A DNA stretch of 32,132 nt from an uncultured Acidimicrobiales bacterium (GTDB lineage Bacteria > Actinomycetota > Acidimicrobiia > Acidimicrobiales > SZUA-35): positions 1 through 32,132 of the forward strand of contig CALKTH010000120.1 of NCBI GenBank assembly GCA_937997485.1. The letters are read 5' to 3'. A model generated the notes under the pieces. That model was not told the origin of the DNA. It made no database searches and was given only the letters and a program-made list of their open reading frames with translations. Positions 16,227 to 23,628 of this stretch are shown here, one piece after another (within the stretch, counting starts at the first letter, position 1; every line of letters starts with the position of its first letter). Both the position numbers and the translations under genes were made by a program.

Positions 16227-17458
16227 CACAGCAACCGGTGCACGATTGGGCAGTTCACGAGGATCCCGGTGGAGCCGTAGGGCGCTCCACCCGGTCCGGT
16301 CACCCAGCCCTGATCGACGAGGCCGAGAATACGGAACTCCTCGGTTTCCCGGGCGACGTATCCGTTCTGGATTGCCTCGTCCGTCCAGACGCCGAGGTTC
16401 ACGTCCCACAGCGGTGAATAGTCTGTGGCCACCGTTGGGATCCCGCCCAGAATGTTGAGTGGTCCACCTTCCCCTCGGAGCGCAGAGTTGAGTCCCTGCC
16501 GTTGCGGGTTCTCCTCTCCGGTCGGTCCGTTGGCAAAGAGGAAGATGCGCTCGACGGCGCTGAACAGACTGTCGTCGGCGCCCACGTCGATGTCGTTCAT
16601 GCCCGGTGCGAGCGTGGCTCGCTCGAGCGAAGCAGCCACAGGATCGTTCGCATCCATCGAGAGGTAGAAGACCGGCTTTGAGAAGCTGAAGCCAAGTGTC
16701 ATCTCCAGGGTCACGGTGCCTTCCTCGGGGCAGATGGAGACCACTTTGTCGTGCACCAGGCTGTAGTCGGGGTTGCCGTCGCAGGCACTGATCGCCTCGG
16801 ACGTAGATCCGTACGCAATCATGGGTGCGTTGTAGATCTCGCCTCCGGCGTTGATGATCTTCACCAAGGGTGAGTACCGGGCGTCTCCGACCGAGCCGGG
16901 TTGAACATCTGCAGGAGGGAATTCCGCACCCTCAGGACCGGGTGTGACGCTGTGCTCGGGGGCAAAGTCGACGGTGGCGCCACTCAAGAAGTTGAGCGTG
17001 CCGCCCTCGCCGATGCGAGCCTGCCGCACACCGGTGCCAACCTCTGCGTACGAGAGCTTGGGTGAATGGTTGAGGCCGAGGGCAGCGGCGTTCGCCGCAT
17101 CGGTTGTGTCGGTGACGACGTACCAAATAGGGCGTCCGTCGCGGCTACGCCCTTCATAGAGCGGCAACGTGATGGTCCCAGCGTCCTCGTCGACCTGGCC
17201 TGCCTTGAGGAGGGTGACCGGGCCAATCAGGTCTTCATCGACATCGGATGGCGCCGGGCCGAAGTAGGTGAGAGGAACGTCGGCGCCGACCGAAGCCGGC
17301 GCTGGGCGAACGTCGTCATCATCGTCATCTTGAGCGCTGACGGGCGAGATGGCGATGGCGGCGAGAGCGACTGCGAGGAGCGCGATGAGTCGGAAGCGAG
17401 GTCCATCTCTCCGTCGATCTCTTGTGGAGACTTGGGGAATCACGTCACGGATGCGCAT
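16226..17458 (-). CDS. Secreted protein of unknown function coupled to the SodC gene
   Basis: 410 residues. A long basic signal peptide (about 1-42: MRIRDVIPQ, then hydrophobic FRLIALLAVALAAIAISPVSA) is followed by an Asp cluster. The mature protein is globular with many strand-like segments (GRPIWYVVTDTTDAANAAAL, FSFSKPVFYLSMDANDP, SALRGEGGPLNILGG). Cys residues near the middle and end suggest disulfides. I do not recognise the family. ATG 17458 has AAAGG upstream. The overlap with the sodC start implies shared expression, so a role in the cell envelope under oxidative stress is possible but inferred. Confidence 0.78.
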   Translation of the reverse strand: MRIRDVIPQVSTRDRRRDGPRFRLIALLAVALAAIAISPVSAQDDDDDDVRPAPASVGADVPLTYFGPAPSDVDEDLIGPVTLLKAGQVDEDAGTITLPLYEGRSRDGRPIWYVVTDTTDAANAAALGLNHSPKLSYAEVGTGVRQARIGEGGTLNFLSGATVDFAPEHSVTPGPEGAEFPPADVQPGSVGDARYSPLVKIINAGGEIYNAPMIAYGSTSEAISACDGNPDYSLVHDKVVSICPEEGTVTLEMTLGFSFSKPVFYLSMDANDPVAASLERATLAPGMNDIDVGADDSLFSAVERIFLFANGPTGEENPQRQGLNSALRGEGGPLNILGGIPTVATDYSPLWDVNLGVWTDEAIQNGYVARETEEFRILGLVDQGWVTGPGGAPYGSTGILVNCPIVHRLL

Positions 17459-17591
17459 CGTGTGCTGCCTTTCGTTGGGATGGAATCGTGCGGTTTCGCA
17501 CACTTCCGGTCTGTCCCCGTCAAGAAGCTGGCCGAGTCCATACGGGTTGCATGGCTTCTCGGATCGATGCAGCGCGTTCTGCTCTGGTGCC

Positions 17592-18020
17592 TCAGGTGAG
17601 GCGTCCGCCTCGGAACCGCCACATCGGTGCAACGACGCGAATCGCTGATTGGGTGGCAGCCCAGATCGATGCCCAGATCACTCCTGTGACCAATACGAAG
17701 CGCAGAACGCTCATCGAATCAGCGATCGCCATCACGTCACAGAACTGATGAACAAGCGCGAGCTCGGGAACGCCCACGAGCAAGGCGAGGCCGCTCGGCC
17801 AGTCTCGTTCCGAGCGGAGTTGCTGAAGGCCGTGGTACGCCAACTCCCAGATGAAGCCGAGCACGATCGTCAGGGTCAGGATGGCCAGATGAATCACGCT
17901 GGCTTCTGGGCGGGAGGTGGCGCCCGGCACCGCTGCGGCGAGCAACAGTGCGATGGGCGCGCCAGCGAACATGCCAACAAAGAGGCGGGTTTGCAGCCGG
18001 CCAGCCAACGTGGGGGTCAC
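17592..18020 (-). CDS. Four-span membrane protein
   Basis: 142 residues with hydrophobic segments at about 12-32 (FVGMFAGAPIALLLAAAVP), 42-62 (HLAILTLTIVLGFIWELAYH), 75-95 (GLALLVGVPELALVHQF) and 107-128. Start GTG 18020 overlaps the oxidoreductase-like stop by four bases (GTGA) and has a strong GGGGGAG site. The family is unknown. It is the third gene of the B12-regulator/FAD-fold operon. Confidence 0.75.
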   Translation of the reverse strand: MTPTLAGRLQTRLFVGMFAGAPIALLLAAAVPGATSRPEASVIHLAILTLTIVLGFIWELAYHGLQQLRSERDWPSGLALLVGVPELALVHQFCDVMAIADSMSVLRFVLVTGVIWASIWAATQSAIRVVAPMWRFRGGRLT

Positions 18021-19384
18021 GGTTTTCTCCCCCGCGCCCAGCGAGTCCACCAGCGAGCGGATGACCAAGCGGTGTAAGGCTGGCCCAACTTCTGACGAGC
18101 CAGATCGGCGGCGATGTGATGGGCGGCGTACTGCAAGCCGAGAAATGTGTCTGGTGCGCCATAGCGGCGGCCGAACGCCAGCGAGCCCGAAACGTAGGTC
18201 CGCCCGACGGCGCAGTCAGCGTTGACGGCGGCAAAGTTGTGCTCGACGTGCACCCGACCCCGAGGGGAGGGACGGCAATCGGCGGATTGAAGAAACTCGT
18301 CGACGATCGGCTGGCCGCGTAGCCCGCTAACGAAACCTGTTGCATCGATCACGAAGTCCGCGCTGATCGGTTCCCGCTCGTCTCCGACGTCGATGCGAAG
18401 GCGATCGCCGCGGTTCGTAATGTAAGGATCCGGGAAGTAGATCTCGGTGAGCGAGCCGTCACGGAGTGATCTGTTTCTCCGCCGAAGAACAGCGCGTCGG
18501 CGAGGCGTTGTTGTAGAAGCGAAGGCATCGAGAAGGCGCTCTGCCTCCTCGCCCTCGGCTCGCGAGAGGTCCTGGTGAAGTTGGCCTCCCCACGCAGCCT
18601 TCGGAACGTTGAAGGCCTGTGTTGCCTGACGTTCCTTGCGGCGCAGAAGTTGGACAACGGAGATGGGGAGACGGTCGCGCTGCCGAGCGGCAAGAAGCAG
18701 GTCGACGGCGTGGCTGGCGGAGATACCCCCACCACGAACCGCCACCACGATTGGTCGGACGGCGGCGGCACGGAGGATGTGATGGTGAGGCTCGTAGACG
18801 TGCGTGATCCTGCTGTCGAAGCCGGAGTGGGATCTGGCGGACTGGCTGTCCGGAGGAATCTGAAGTGGGCCCGGACCTACGGCGAGATGAAGGTGGTCTG
18901 CCAGAATCGTGCGGGTTCGCTCGAGTTCGTCGATGTAGTTGACCCGATAGCCGAACGGGGTCCACCGGATGCGCTCGACCATGCCGATGCGCAGCATGCT
19001 GCCCCAGTCGATGCGAGCAGCTTCTTTGTGGACCGATGCCACGACATCGCCGCGTGTTGGCGTGTAGTACTCGGCCAGCCATGGTTCGCCGAGCACTCGA
19101 AGCATCGGCCATGGACGTTTCGAACGGCTCGCTTCGCGGATGGCGTAGCCGGGGAATCCCCACGGATTGTCGAGGGTCGAGCACGACTCTGAGCGCAGGC
19201 GCTGGTCGGGAGCGATTCCGCTGTTGTCCAGCGAGGCTTCGTACTGAGCGATCGGCGAGCTGTGGGGCCCGACCGTCGCAATGTCGTTGCTGTCGACGCC
19301 CGCGATCCGCAGAACGTCGATCAGCGTAAATGACCCGAGGCCGGCCCCGACGGAGACGAGCCGGCGGCGCTCGGCGGGAAGCAC
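18017..19384 (-). CDS. FAD/NAD(P)-binding Rossmann-fold protein, paralog B
   Basis: It shares the organisation of the 1682-2965 protein: LVSVGAGLGSFTLI then LRIAGVDSNDI at the N-terminus, GPHSSPIAQYEAS, a mid-protein nucleotide turn VAVRGGGISASHAVDLLL, and C-terminal TYVSGSLAFGRRYGAPDT. The first glycine loop again ends in Ser-Phe, so this is a real family feature. GTG 19384 has AGGAA upstream; GTG 19423 is longer but has no properly spaced site. It follows the B12-binding regulator within the same leftward unit and overlaps the membrane protein gene. The regulator may control it. The reaction is unknown. Confidence 0.76.
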   Translation of the reverse strand: MLPAERRRLVSVGAGLGSFTLIDVLRIAGVDSNDIATVGPHSSPIAQYEASLDNSGIAPDQRLRSESCSTLDNPWGFPGYAIREASRSKRPWPMLRVLGEPWLAEYYTPTRGDVVASVHKEAARIDWGSMLRIGMVERIRWTPFGYRVNYIDELERTRTILADHLHLAVGPGPLQIPPDSQSARSHSGFDSRITHVYEPHHHILRAAAVRPIVVAVRGGGISASHAVDLLLAARQRDRLPISVVQLLRRKERQATQAFNVPKAAWGGQLHQDLSRAEGEEAERLLDAFASTTTPRRRAVLRRRNRSLRDGSLTEIYFPDPYITNRGDRLRIDVGDEREPISADFVIDATGFVSGLRGQPIVDEFLQSADCRPSPRGRVHVEHNFAAVNADCAVGRTYVSGSLAFGRRYGAPDTFLGLQYAAHHIAADLARQKLGQPYTAWSSARWWTRWARGRKP

Positions 19385-19451
19385 GTCCAGTTCCTGCGAT
19401 GAACGAACGGGGCGGAGGATCACCCCCTCATCTTTGAACGAAACCGTCGCG

Positions 19452-20333
19452 TCAACGACGGGCAGTCTCGTCTCGATTCAGATCGTCTTTGCCTAGGGAT
19501 CGGGCGAGAAGCTGAGCTTCACCGGCCGTCGGCTCTTGTCGCCGGACATGGCTGGCGAAGAGTTCGAGAGCTCGTCCCCGGGAGTTGGTCCAACCGTTCG
19601 CGCCGAGTGCGAGGGCCTCTTCGACGCTGCCAACACCGCTTCCGCCGATGAGAATCGGGACGTGCCGAACAGCCCGTAGTGCCTTGATCACCTCGCAGAT
19701 CGATTGCTGGTTTCCGGAAGAGATCGAGGTCAGCGCGACGATGTCGGTCTCCGGATTTTCCTCCAGGGCTCGAGCGAAGCTGAGGGCCGGTGTGTCTGCA
19801 CCCAGATCGATCACGTCGTACTTCTCGTCTCGGAGGAGGTCGGCCATCATGGCCGATGCCAGAGCGTGGGTGTCGTTGGCGACGCCGCCGATGATGACCC
19901 TCGCCCGGGGCGATCCGCGGTGTCGAAAGCGCGGTCCGAGCCGAGCCATCACACGAGTCGCGATCGCCGTGGCCTGATGCACCTTGTGCACGGTTTCGGC
20001 GCGCGCGCCGAACGTGGAACCGATGGAGGTGATCGCCGGGCTCAACATCTTGAGATAGACGTCAGAGGGAGCCGTTCCAGAGTTCAACGCCATCTCGACG
20101 ACCTGCCACGCGCCCGGTTCATCAGCGGCCACTAAGCGTGCCTCCAGGAGGTCTCGGTAGCTGAGGGGTTGGTAGTCGGGGTCGAGGAGGAGCGCGAGAT
20201 CTGCCGCACGAACTCGATATTCGTTCCCGACGCGGGACGCCTTCAGGCGACCCGTCCGCACGTATCGGTAGGCGGTCATGTAGTGAACGCCGAGTTCTTC
20301 CGCTGCTTGGCGGAGCGTGAGGGTGTCAGGCAT
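19452..20333 (-). CDS. B12-binding-type regulator with excisionase-like HTH
   Basis: 293 residues. An N-terminal excisionase/MerR-like HTH (LTLRQAAEELGVHYMTAYRY then VRTGRLKASRVGNEYRV) is followed by a helical bundle and a B12-binding domain (about 145-250; VIIGGVANDTHALASAMMAD, DVIDLGAD). The order resembles CarH/LitR light sensors. The B12 motif keeps lower-ligand His156, but DxHxxG has Ala for Gly. In the helical bundle, the light-sensor W-x9-EH pattern becomes Phe108-x9-Val118-His119. It may therefore bind adenosylcobalamin or another cobalamin with altered photochemistry, or none. It heads an operon with FAD-fold paralog B and a membrane protein. Confidence 0.82.
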   Translation of the reverse strand: MPDTLTLRQAAEELGVHYMTAYRYVRTGRLKASRVGNEYRVRAADLALLLDPDYQPLSYRDLLEARLVAADEPGAWQVVEMALNSGTAPSDVYLKMLSPAITSIGSTFGARAETVHKVHQATAIATRVMARLGPRFRHRGSPRARVIIGGVANDTHALASAMMADLLRDEKYDVIDLGADTPALSFARALEENPETDIVALTSISSGNQQSICEVIKALRAVRHVPILIGGSGVGSVEEALALGANGWTNSRGRALELFASHVRRQEPTAGEAQLLARSLGKDDLNRDETARR

Positions 20334-20432
20334 CGTCTTCGTTCAGGGAGTAGGGATGCACAGACATTGAAGTTCCTGGGGGACGAATGCAATGGTCAGA
20401 CGAAGATGCAATCGATGGTTTTGATTGCGCAA
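20334..20432 (-). promoter_or_regulatory. Promoter region of the B12-binding regulator with repeated TGCAAT sites
   Basis: GACGAATGCAAT (20382-20393) and GACGAAGATGCAAT (20399-20412) are near repeats. GATTGCGCAATC (20423-20434) is a perfect 12-bp palindrome sharing the GCAAT core and overlapping the LysR gene's 3' end. These are candidate operators for the regulator. Confidence 0.5.
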
Positions 20433-21335
20433 TCATTCAACGAGGGATCTCGCTCTGAGTTGCTGCCAAAGACGGGCTGTCGGTTCGGACGCGGCGGATG
20501 CTGTTGGTGCTGACCGCCGCACAGCCAACAGGTCGAGCACCGGTGACTCGGCGATCGGGCGGGCCACCACTCCTTCTGTGCTGAAGTAGTCCGTCATCGA
20601 GGTCGGCACGACTCCGATTCCTCCGCACAGTCGCGTTGTCGGCCAGACGACTGCTGGTGTTCCGACGTACTGAACCGCTACTGGATCGAACGCCGCACGG
20701 TGACACGCTCCGACGAAGGTGTCGAAGAGGTCAGCGTTGGACGTGCGCGACACCAAGATCAGAGGTCGCTGTTCGAGTTCGCCGATTTCCACCGCATCGG
20801 AAGCGGCGAGCGCATCCGTGGTGGGGATGAGCAGGCTGAGTCCGGTCCTGTCCAAGAGTAGAGACTCGGTCCGCCTCCGTTCGCTTCCTCTGGTGGAGAG
20901 CAGCACGTCGACGCGATGATCCATGAGGTCATCGGCGAGCGCGGCCGGCGTGTCATCGGTCAGACTCACAAGGAGGGAGGGCTCGCTTTCGGCGAATTCT
21001 TGGAGCGTTCCAGCAAGCCATGGGAGCGCCACGCTTGGATCGAAGCCGATCCGGAGATGTTCTGAGGCCGATGCCTGGACCTGCTTGACCGTTGCGATGC
21101 TCCGGTCGGTCTGGTCAAGGAGGTGTCGGGCCTCGGAGAGGAAGAGGCTGCCGGCCGGAGTGAGGGTGGCGCCTCGGCCCGTTCGATTGAAGAGAGGGAC
21201 GCCAAGAGCGGCCTCCAACCTGCCAATGGTCTGGCTCAAATGTCCGACGCTGACCCCCGCGGTGGCAGAAGCCGTTCGAAAGTGGAGATGCTCGGCGGCA
21301 ACGACGAAGAGCTGGAGTTGGCGGAGTTCGATCAT
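20433..21335 (-). CDS. LysR-family transcriptional regulator
   Basis: 300 residues, starting MIELRQLQLFVVAAEHLHFR with the HTH continuing through SVGHLSQTIGRLEAALGVPL and FNRTGRGATLTPAG. The effector domain begins near HLRIGFDPSVALPWL. No inducer can be predicted. It reads away from the lactonase-like gene, with a 177-bp shared gap holding the palindrome at 21384-21399. This is the classical arrangement of a LysR gene and its divergent target. Confidence 0.9.
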   Translation of the reverse strand: MIELRQLQLFVVAAEHLHFRTASATAGVSVGHLSQTIGRLEAALGVPLFNRTGRGATLTPAGSLFLSEARHLLDQTDRSIATVKQVQASASEHLRIGFDPSVALPWLAGTLQEFAESEPSLLVSLTDDTPAALADDLMDHRVDVLLSTRGSERRRTESLLLDRTGLSLLIPTTDALAASDAVEIGELEQRPLILVSRTSNADLFDTFVGACHRAAFDPVAVQYVGTPAVVWPTTRLCGGIGVVPTSMTDYFSTEGVVARPIAESPVLDLLAVRRSAPTASAASEPTARLWQQLRARSLVE

Positions 21336-21383
21336 GACAGGACCATCCTGACGGCGGACGGCTCGTGGAAAAAGGGCGGACTA

Positions 21384-21412
21384 GCGAACGATCGTTCGCC
21401 AAGCTTGAACGA
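21384..21412. promoter_or_regulatory. GAACGA/TCGTTC operator candidate in the LysR/lactonase gap
   Basis: GCGAACGATCGTTCGC (21384-21399) is a perfect 16-bp palindrome made of GAACGA and TCGTTC half-sites; a third GAACGA follows at 21407-21412. The same half-sites occur in the other divergent LysR gap (28405-28418). This is a candidate LysR operator. Confidence 0.6.
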
Positions 21413-21512
21413 TCGAAGCAGCGCTTGGGGGACAATTGCGCGATCGGCTAGTTTGTCGTTTCACTCGAACGCCGCTCTGTGGACTCTGCTGTCAGGGAAG
21501 GAGTGTGCTGCG

Positions 21513-22229
21513 TTGTCCGAAGTCACCATCTTCCACGAACCCGAACAGCTCGAAGCGTTCGCTGCCCGGCGTGTCGACACGCTCTTGAGCGCAGCGTTGA
21601 AGTGGCACGGAGTTGGATCGCTGGCTGTTTCGGTCCGGCAGCCGACGAAGGCGATCTTGGCAGAGCTCGCGACTCTTCGCCGAGATTGGTCGGGCGTCTA
21701 TGTCGGGCAGGTCGACGAGGTCGTTGAATCGGAGAGGGCCGTTGGTGTGACAGGTAGCTCGAGCGATTGGCAAGCGGTTCGTTCCCAGCTTCTTGGGTCG
21801 AACACGCTGACGCCCGAACGGTTTCTTCCCATGTTCGAAGACTCGAACCAGCCCGTTGCTGAAGCGCTGATCGGGTATCAGCATCGCCTAGCGCGAGCAC
21901 TTGGGTCGCTCTTCGGCTTCGACGTGGCGTTGATGTCATTGGCCGCCGATGGCGGGATCGGGGCGCTGAATGCGGGCGACGTCATGCTCGACTCGACCAA
22001 GCATTTCGACGTCGCCTCCAACGGCGAGGGGCCGCCAAGAGCTGGCCTTACGTTTGCGAGCCTGCAACGGTGTCGGACGCTCCTTGTGATTGCGTGCGGC
22101 GAGGGTCGGGCCGAACACGTGCATCATCTCGTCGAGTTGGACGGGCGAGTTCCGGCTGCACAACTACGTCACTCGCGCATCGAAATCATCGCAGACTCTG
22201 CTGCGGCATCCTTCCTCGCCTTGACCTGA
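21513..22229 (+). CDS. 6-phosphogluconolactonase-like protein, probably inactive
   Basis: Read from TTG 21513 (AAGGAG nine bases upstream), the 238-residue protein has the lactonase order: SEVTIFHEPEQLEAFAARRV, then VYVGQVDEVVESERAVG (matching VDERxVP), FDVALMSLAADGGIG (matching GEDGHTASL), RAGLTFASLQRCRTLLVIA and a short tail. The catalytic GEDGH motif is AADGG (144-148), so the His is lost, and the DERxVP Arg-Trp positions differ. A phosphate-contacting Arg before AGLTF (Arg176) remains. It may sense sugar phosphates without hydrolysing them. It is divergent from a LysR gene. An ATG far upstream (21123) extends into the lysR gene and is rejected. Confidence 0.68.
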   Translation: MSEVTIFHEPEQLEAFAARRVDTLLSAALKWHGVGSLAVSVRQPTKAILAELATLRRDWSGVYVGQVDEVVESERAVGVTGSSSDWQAVRSQLLGSNTLTPERFLPMFEDSNQPVAEALIGYQHRLARALGSLFGFDVALMSLAADGGIGALNAGDVMLDSTKHFDVASNGEGPPRAGLTFASLQRCRTLLVIACGEGRAEHVHHLVELDGRVPAAQLRHSRIEIIADSAAASFLALT

Positions 22230-22363
22230 GTCGAGAGCTTCTCTTCCAGAGAGGCGGCGGATGGACCCGTAGCCTGGCCCACCCGCCGCCGAGCCCCGGC
22301 TGTCCAATGCACTGGGCGACTGGTGCATCGGTCCGAGGCGACGATCAGTGTGTAGTCGAAAAC

Positions 22364-22376
22364 TGACGAGTCGTCA
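22364..22376. promoter_or_regulatory. TGAC-N5-GTCA palindrome between lactonase-like and MoxR genes
   Basis: TGACGAGTCGTCA is symmetric (six-base arms around G) and is the third exact TGAC-N5-GTCA copy, fitting T-N11-A spacing. Confidence 0.4.
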
Positions 22377-22512
22377 CAATCATGACTGAAGTCGTTGGTC
22401 AACCGTGCGGTCGCCGACAGTTCGTGTGCAGCTTTGTCGCTCAGAGCACACATGACAGCGCAATCGCTCGCCCATGCCAGCGTCCTGAGATTTGGTGATC
22501 AATACCTCATTG

Positions 22513-22528
22513 GCAATCGATCGATTGC
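22513..22528. promoter_or_regulatory. 16-bp palindrome upstream of the MoxR gene
   Basis: GCAATCGATCGATTGC is a perfect palindrome 38 bp before the MoxR ATG, in the position of an operator. It shares the GCAATCGAT half with 20408-20416 in the B12-binding regulator's promoter. Confidence 0.55.
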
Positions 22529-22566
22529 GGCGAGGCATCACCCAACCTCCACACAAGGGACGATCC

Positions 22567-23628
22567 ATGTCAGAGACCACCGCATCCGCTGCACCGACAG
22601 CGCCTCCGTTCGCCGACCATTCGCCGGACAACGAACCACCCCAGCTCCCGTATGAGCGTGAGCTGCTCCTCGTTGAGCGCCTGTACTACGAACTGCGGCA
22701 AGTGATCATCGGACAAACTGAGCCGCTCGAGCAACTGTTGGCCTGTGTGCTCGCCGGCGGCCATGTGTTGCTGGAAGGCGTTCCAGGTTTGGCGAAGACG
22801 CTGGCTGCACGAAGCCTTGCGTCCACGGTCGGAGGATCGTTCAACCGCATTCAGTTCACGCCTGACCTGGTGCCGAGTGACATTTGTGGAACCAGGATCT
22901 TTCGGGCTTCCGATGGCGACTTCGTGACTGAACTCGGGCCGGTGTTTTGCAATGTCTTGGTTGCCGACGAGATCAATCGGGCGCCAGCCAAGGTGCAGTC
23001 GGCATTGCTCGAGGTCATGGGCGAGAGCCAGGTCACGATTGCTGGCGTAACGCACCCCGTGCCACAGCCGTTCATCGTGGTTGCCACCCAGAATCCCATC
23101 GAGTCCGAGGGTGTCTACCCGCTGCCAGAGGCGCAGCGTGATCGCTTCCTCATGAAGATCGAACTTGACTTCCCGGACCATCGCGACGAGGTGGAGATCG
23201 TTTCACGCAGGACTGACCGAACGGTCGAGCTGAAGCAAATCTTGACGCCGACGCACCTCGCACACCTCCAAGAAATGAGCCAACAGGTCTTCGTCGATCG
23301 CGGCGTTGTCGACTATGCCGTTCGTCTTGTTGGGGCGACGCGCGACCCGGCTGCTCACGGTATTGATGAGCTGGTTCCGTACATCGCGGCTGGAGCGGGA
23401 CCTCGCGGGAGCCTGGCTCTGATCGATTGCGCTCGGGCCTTTGCCCTCATGGCTGGCCGTCACTATGCGACCAGTGAAGACGTACGGCGTTCGGTGCTTC
23501 CTGTTCTTCGCCATCGGATCGCTCTCGGCTTCGAGGCTCGCTCGGCGGGCGTGAAGGTCGACGACGTGATCTTTCGGATCGTGGAGAACACGCCCGACCC
23601 CACTCATTCGTTCAGTGAGGAGCGATGA
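22567..23628 (+). CDS. MoxR-family AAA+ ATPase
   Basis: 353 residues. Walker A is GVPGLAKTL (71-79) and Walker B is VLVADEINRAPAKVQSALLE (130-149). The sensor region is ATQNPIESEGVYPLPEAQRDRF, a MoxR hallmark. A C-terminal helical lid follows. MoxR ATPases act as chaperones for VWA proteins, cofactor insertion or complex assembly at the membrane. ATG 22567 has AAGGGA upstream. It heads a four-gene operon with ATGA/GTGA overlaps (DUF58, VWA, VanY) and so probably works with them on the envelope. Confidence 0.93.
   Translation: MSETTASAAPTAPPFADHSPDNEPPQLPYERELLLVERLYYELRQVIIGQTEPLEQLLACVLAGGHVLLEGVPGLAKTLAARSLASTVGGSFNRIQFTPDLVPSDICGTRIFRASDGDFVTELGPVFCNVLVADEINRAPAKVQSALLEVMGESQVTIAGVTHPVPQPFIVVATQNPIESEGVYPLPEAQRDRFLMKIELDFPDHRDEVEIVSRRTDRTVELKQILTPTHLAHLQEMSQQVFVDRGVVDYAVRLVGATRDPAAHGIDELVPYIAAGAGPRGSLALIDCARAFALMAGRHYATSEDVRRSVLPVLRHRIALGFEARSAGVKVDDVIFRIVENTPDPTHSFSEER

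Larger units (their letters stand above)
22230..22566. promoter_or_regulatory. 337-bp gap upstream of the MoxR operon
   Basis: The gap holds a possible terminator for the lactonase-like gene (GGCGGCGG 22253-22260 with CCGCCGCC 22283-22290), TGACGAGTCGTCA (22364-22376) and GCAATCGATCGATTGC (22513-22528) upstream of the MoxR start. No gene is supported. Confidence 0.5.
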
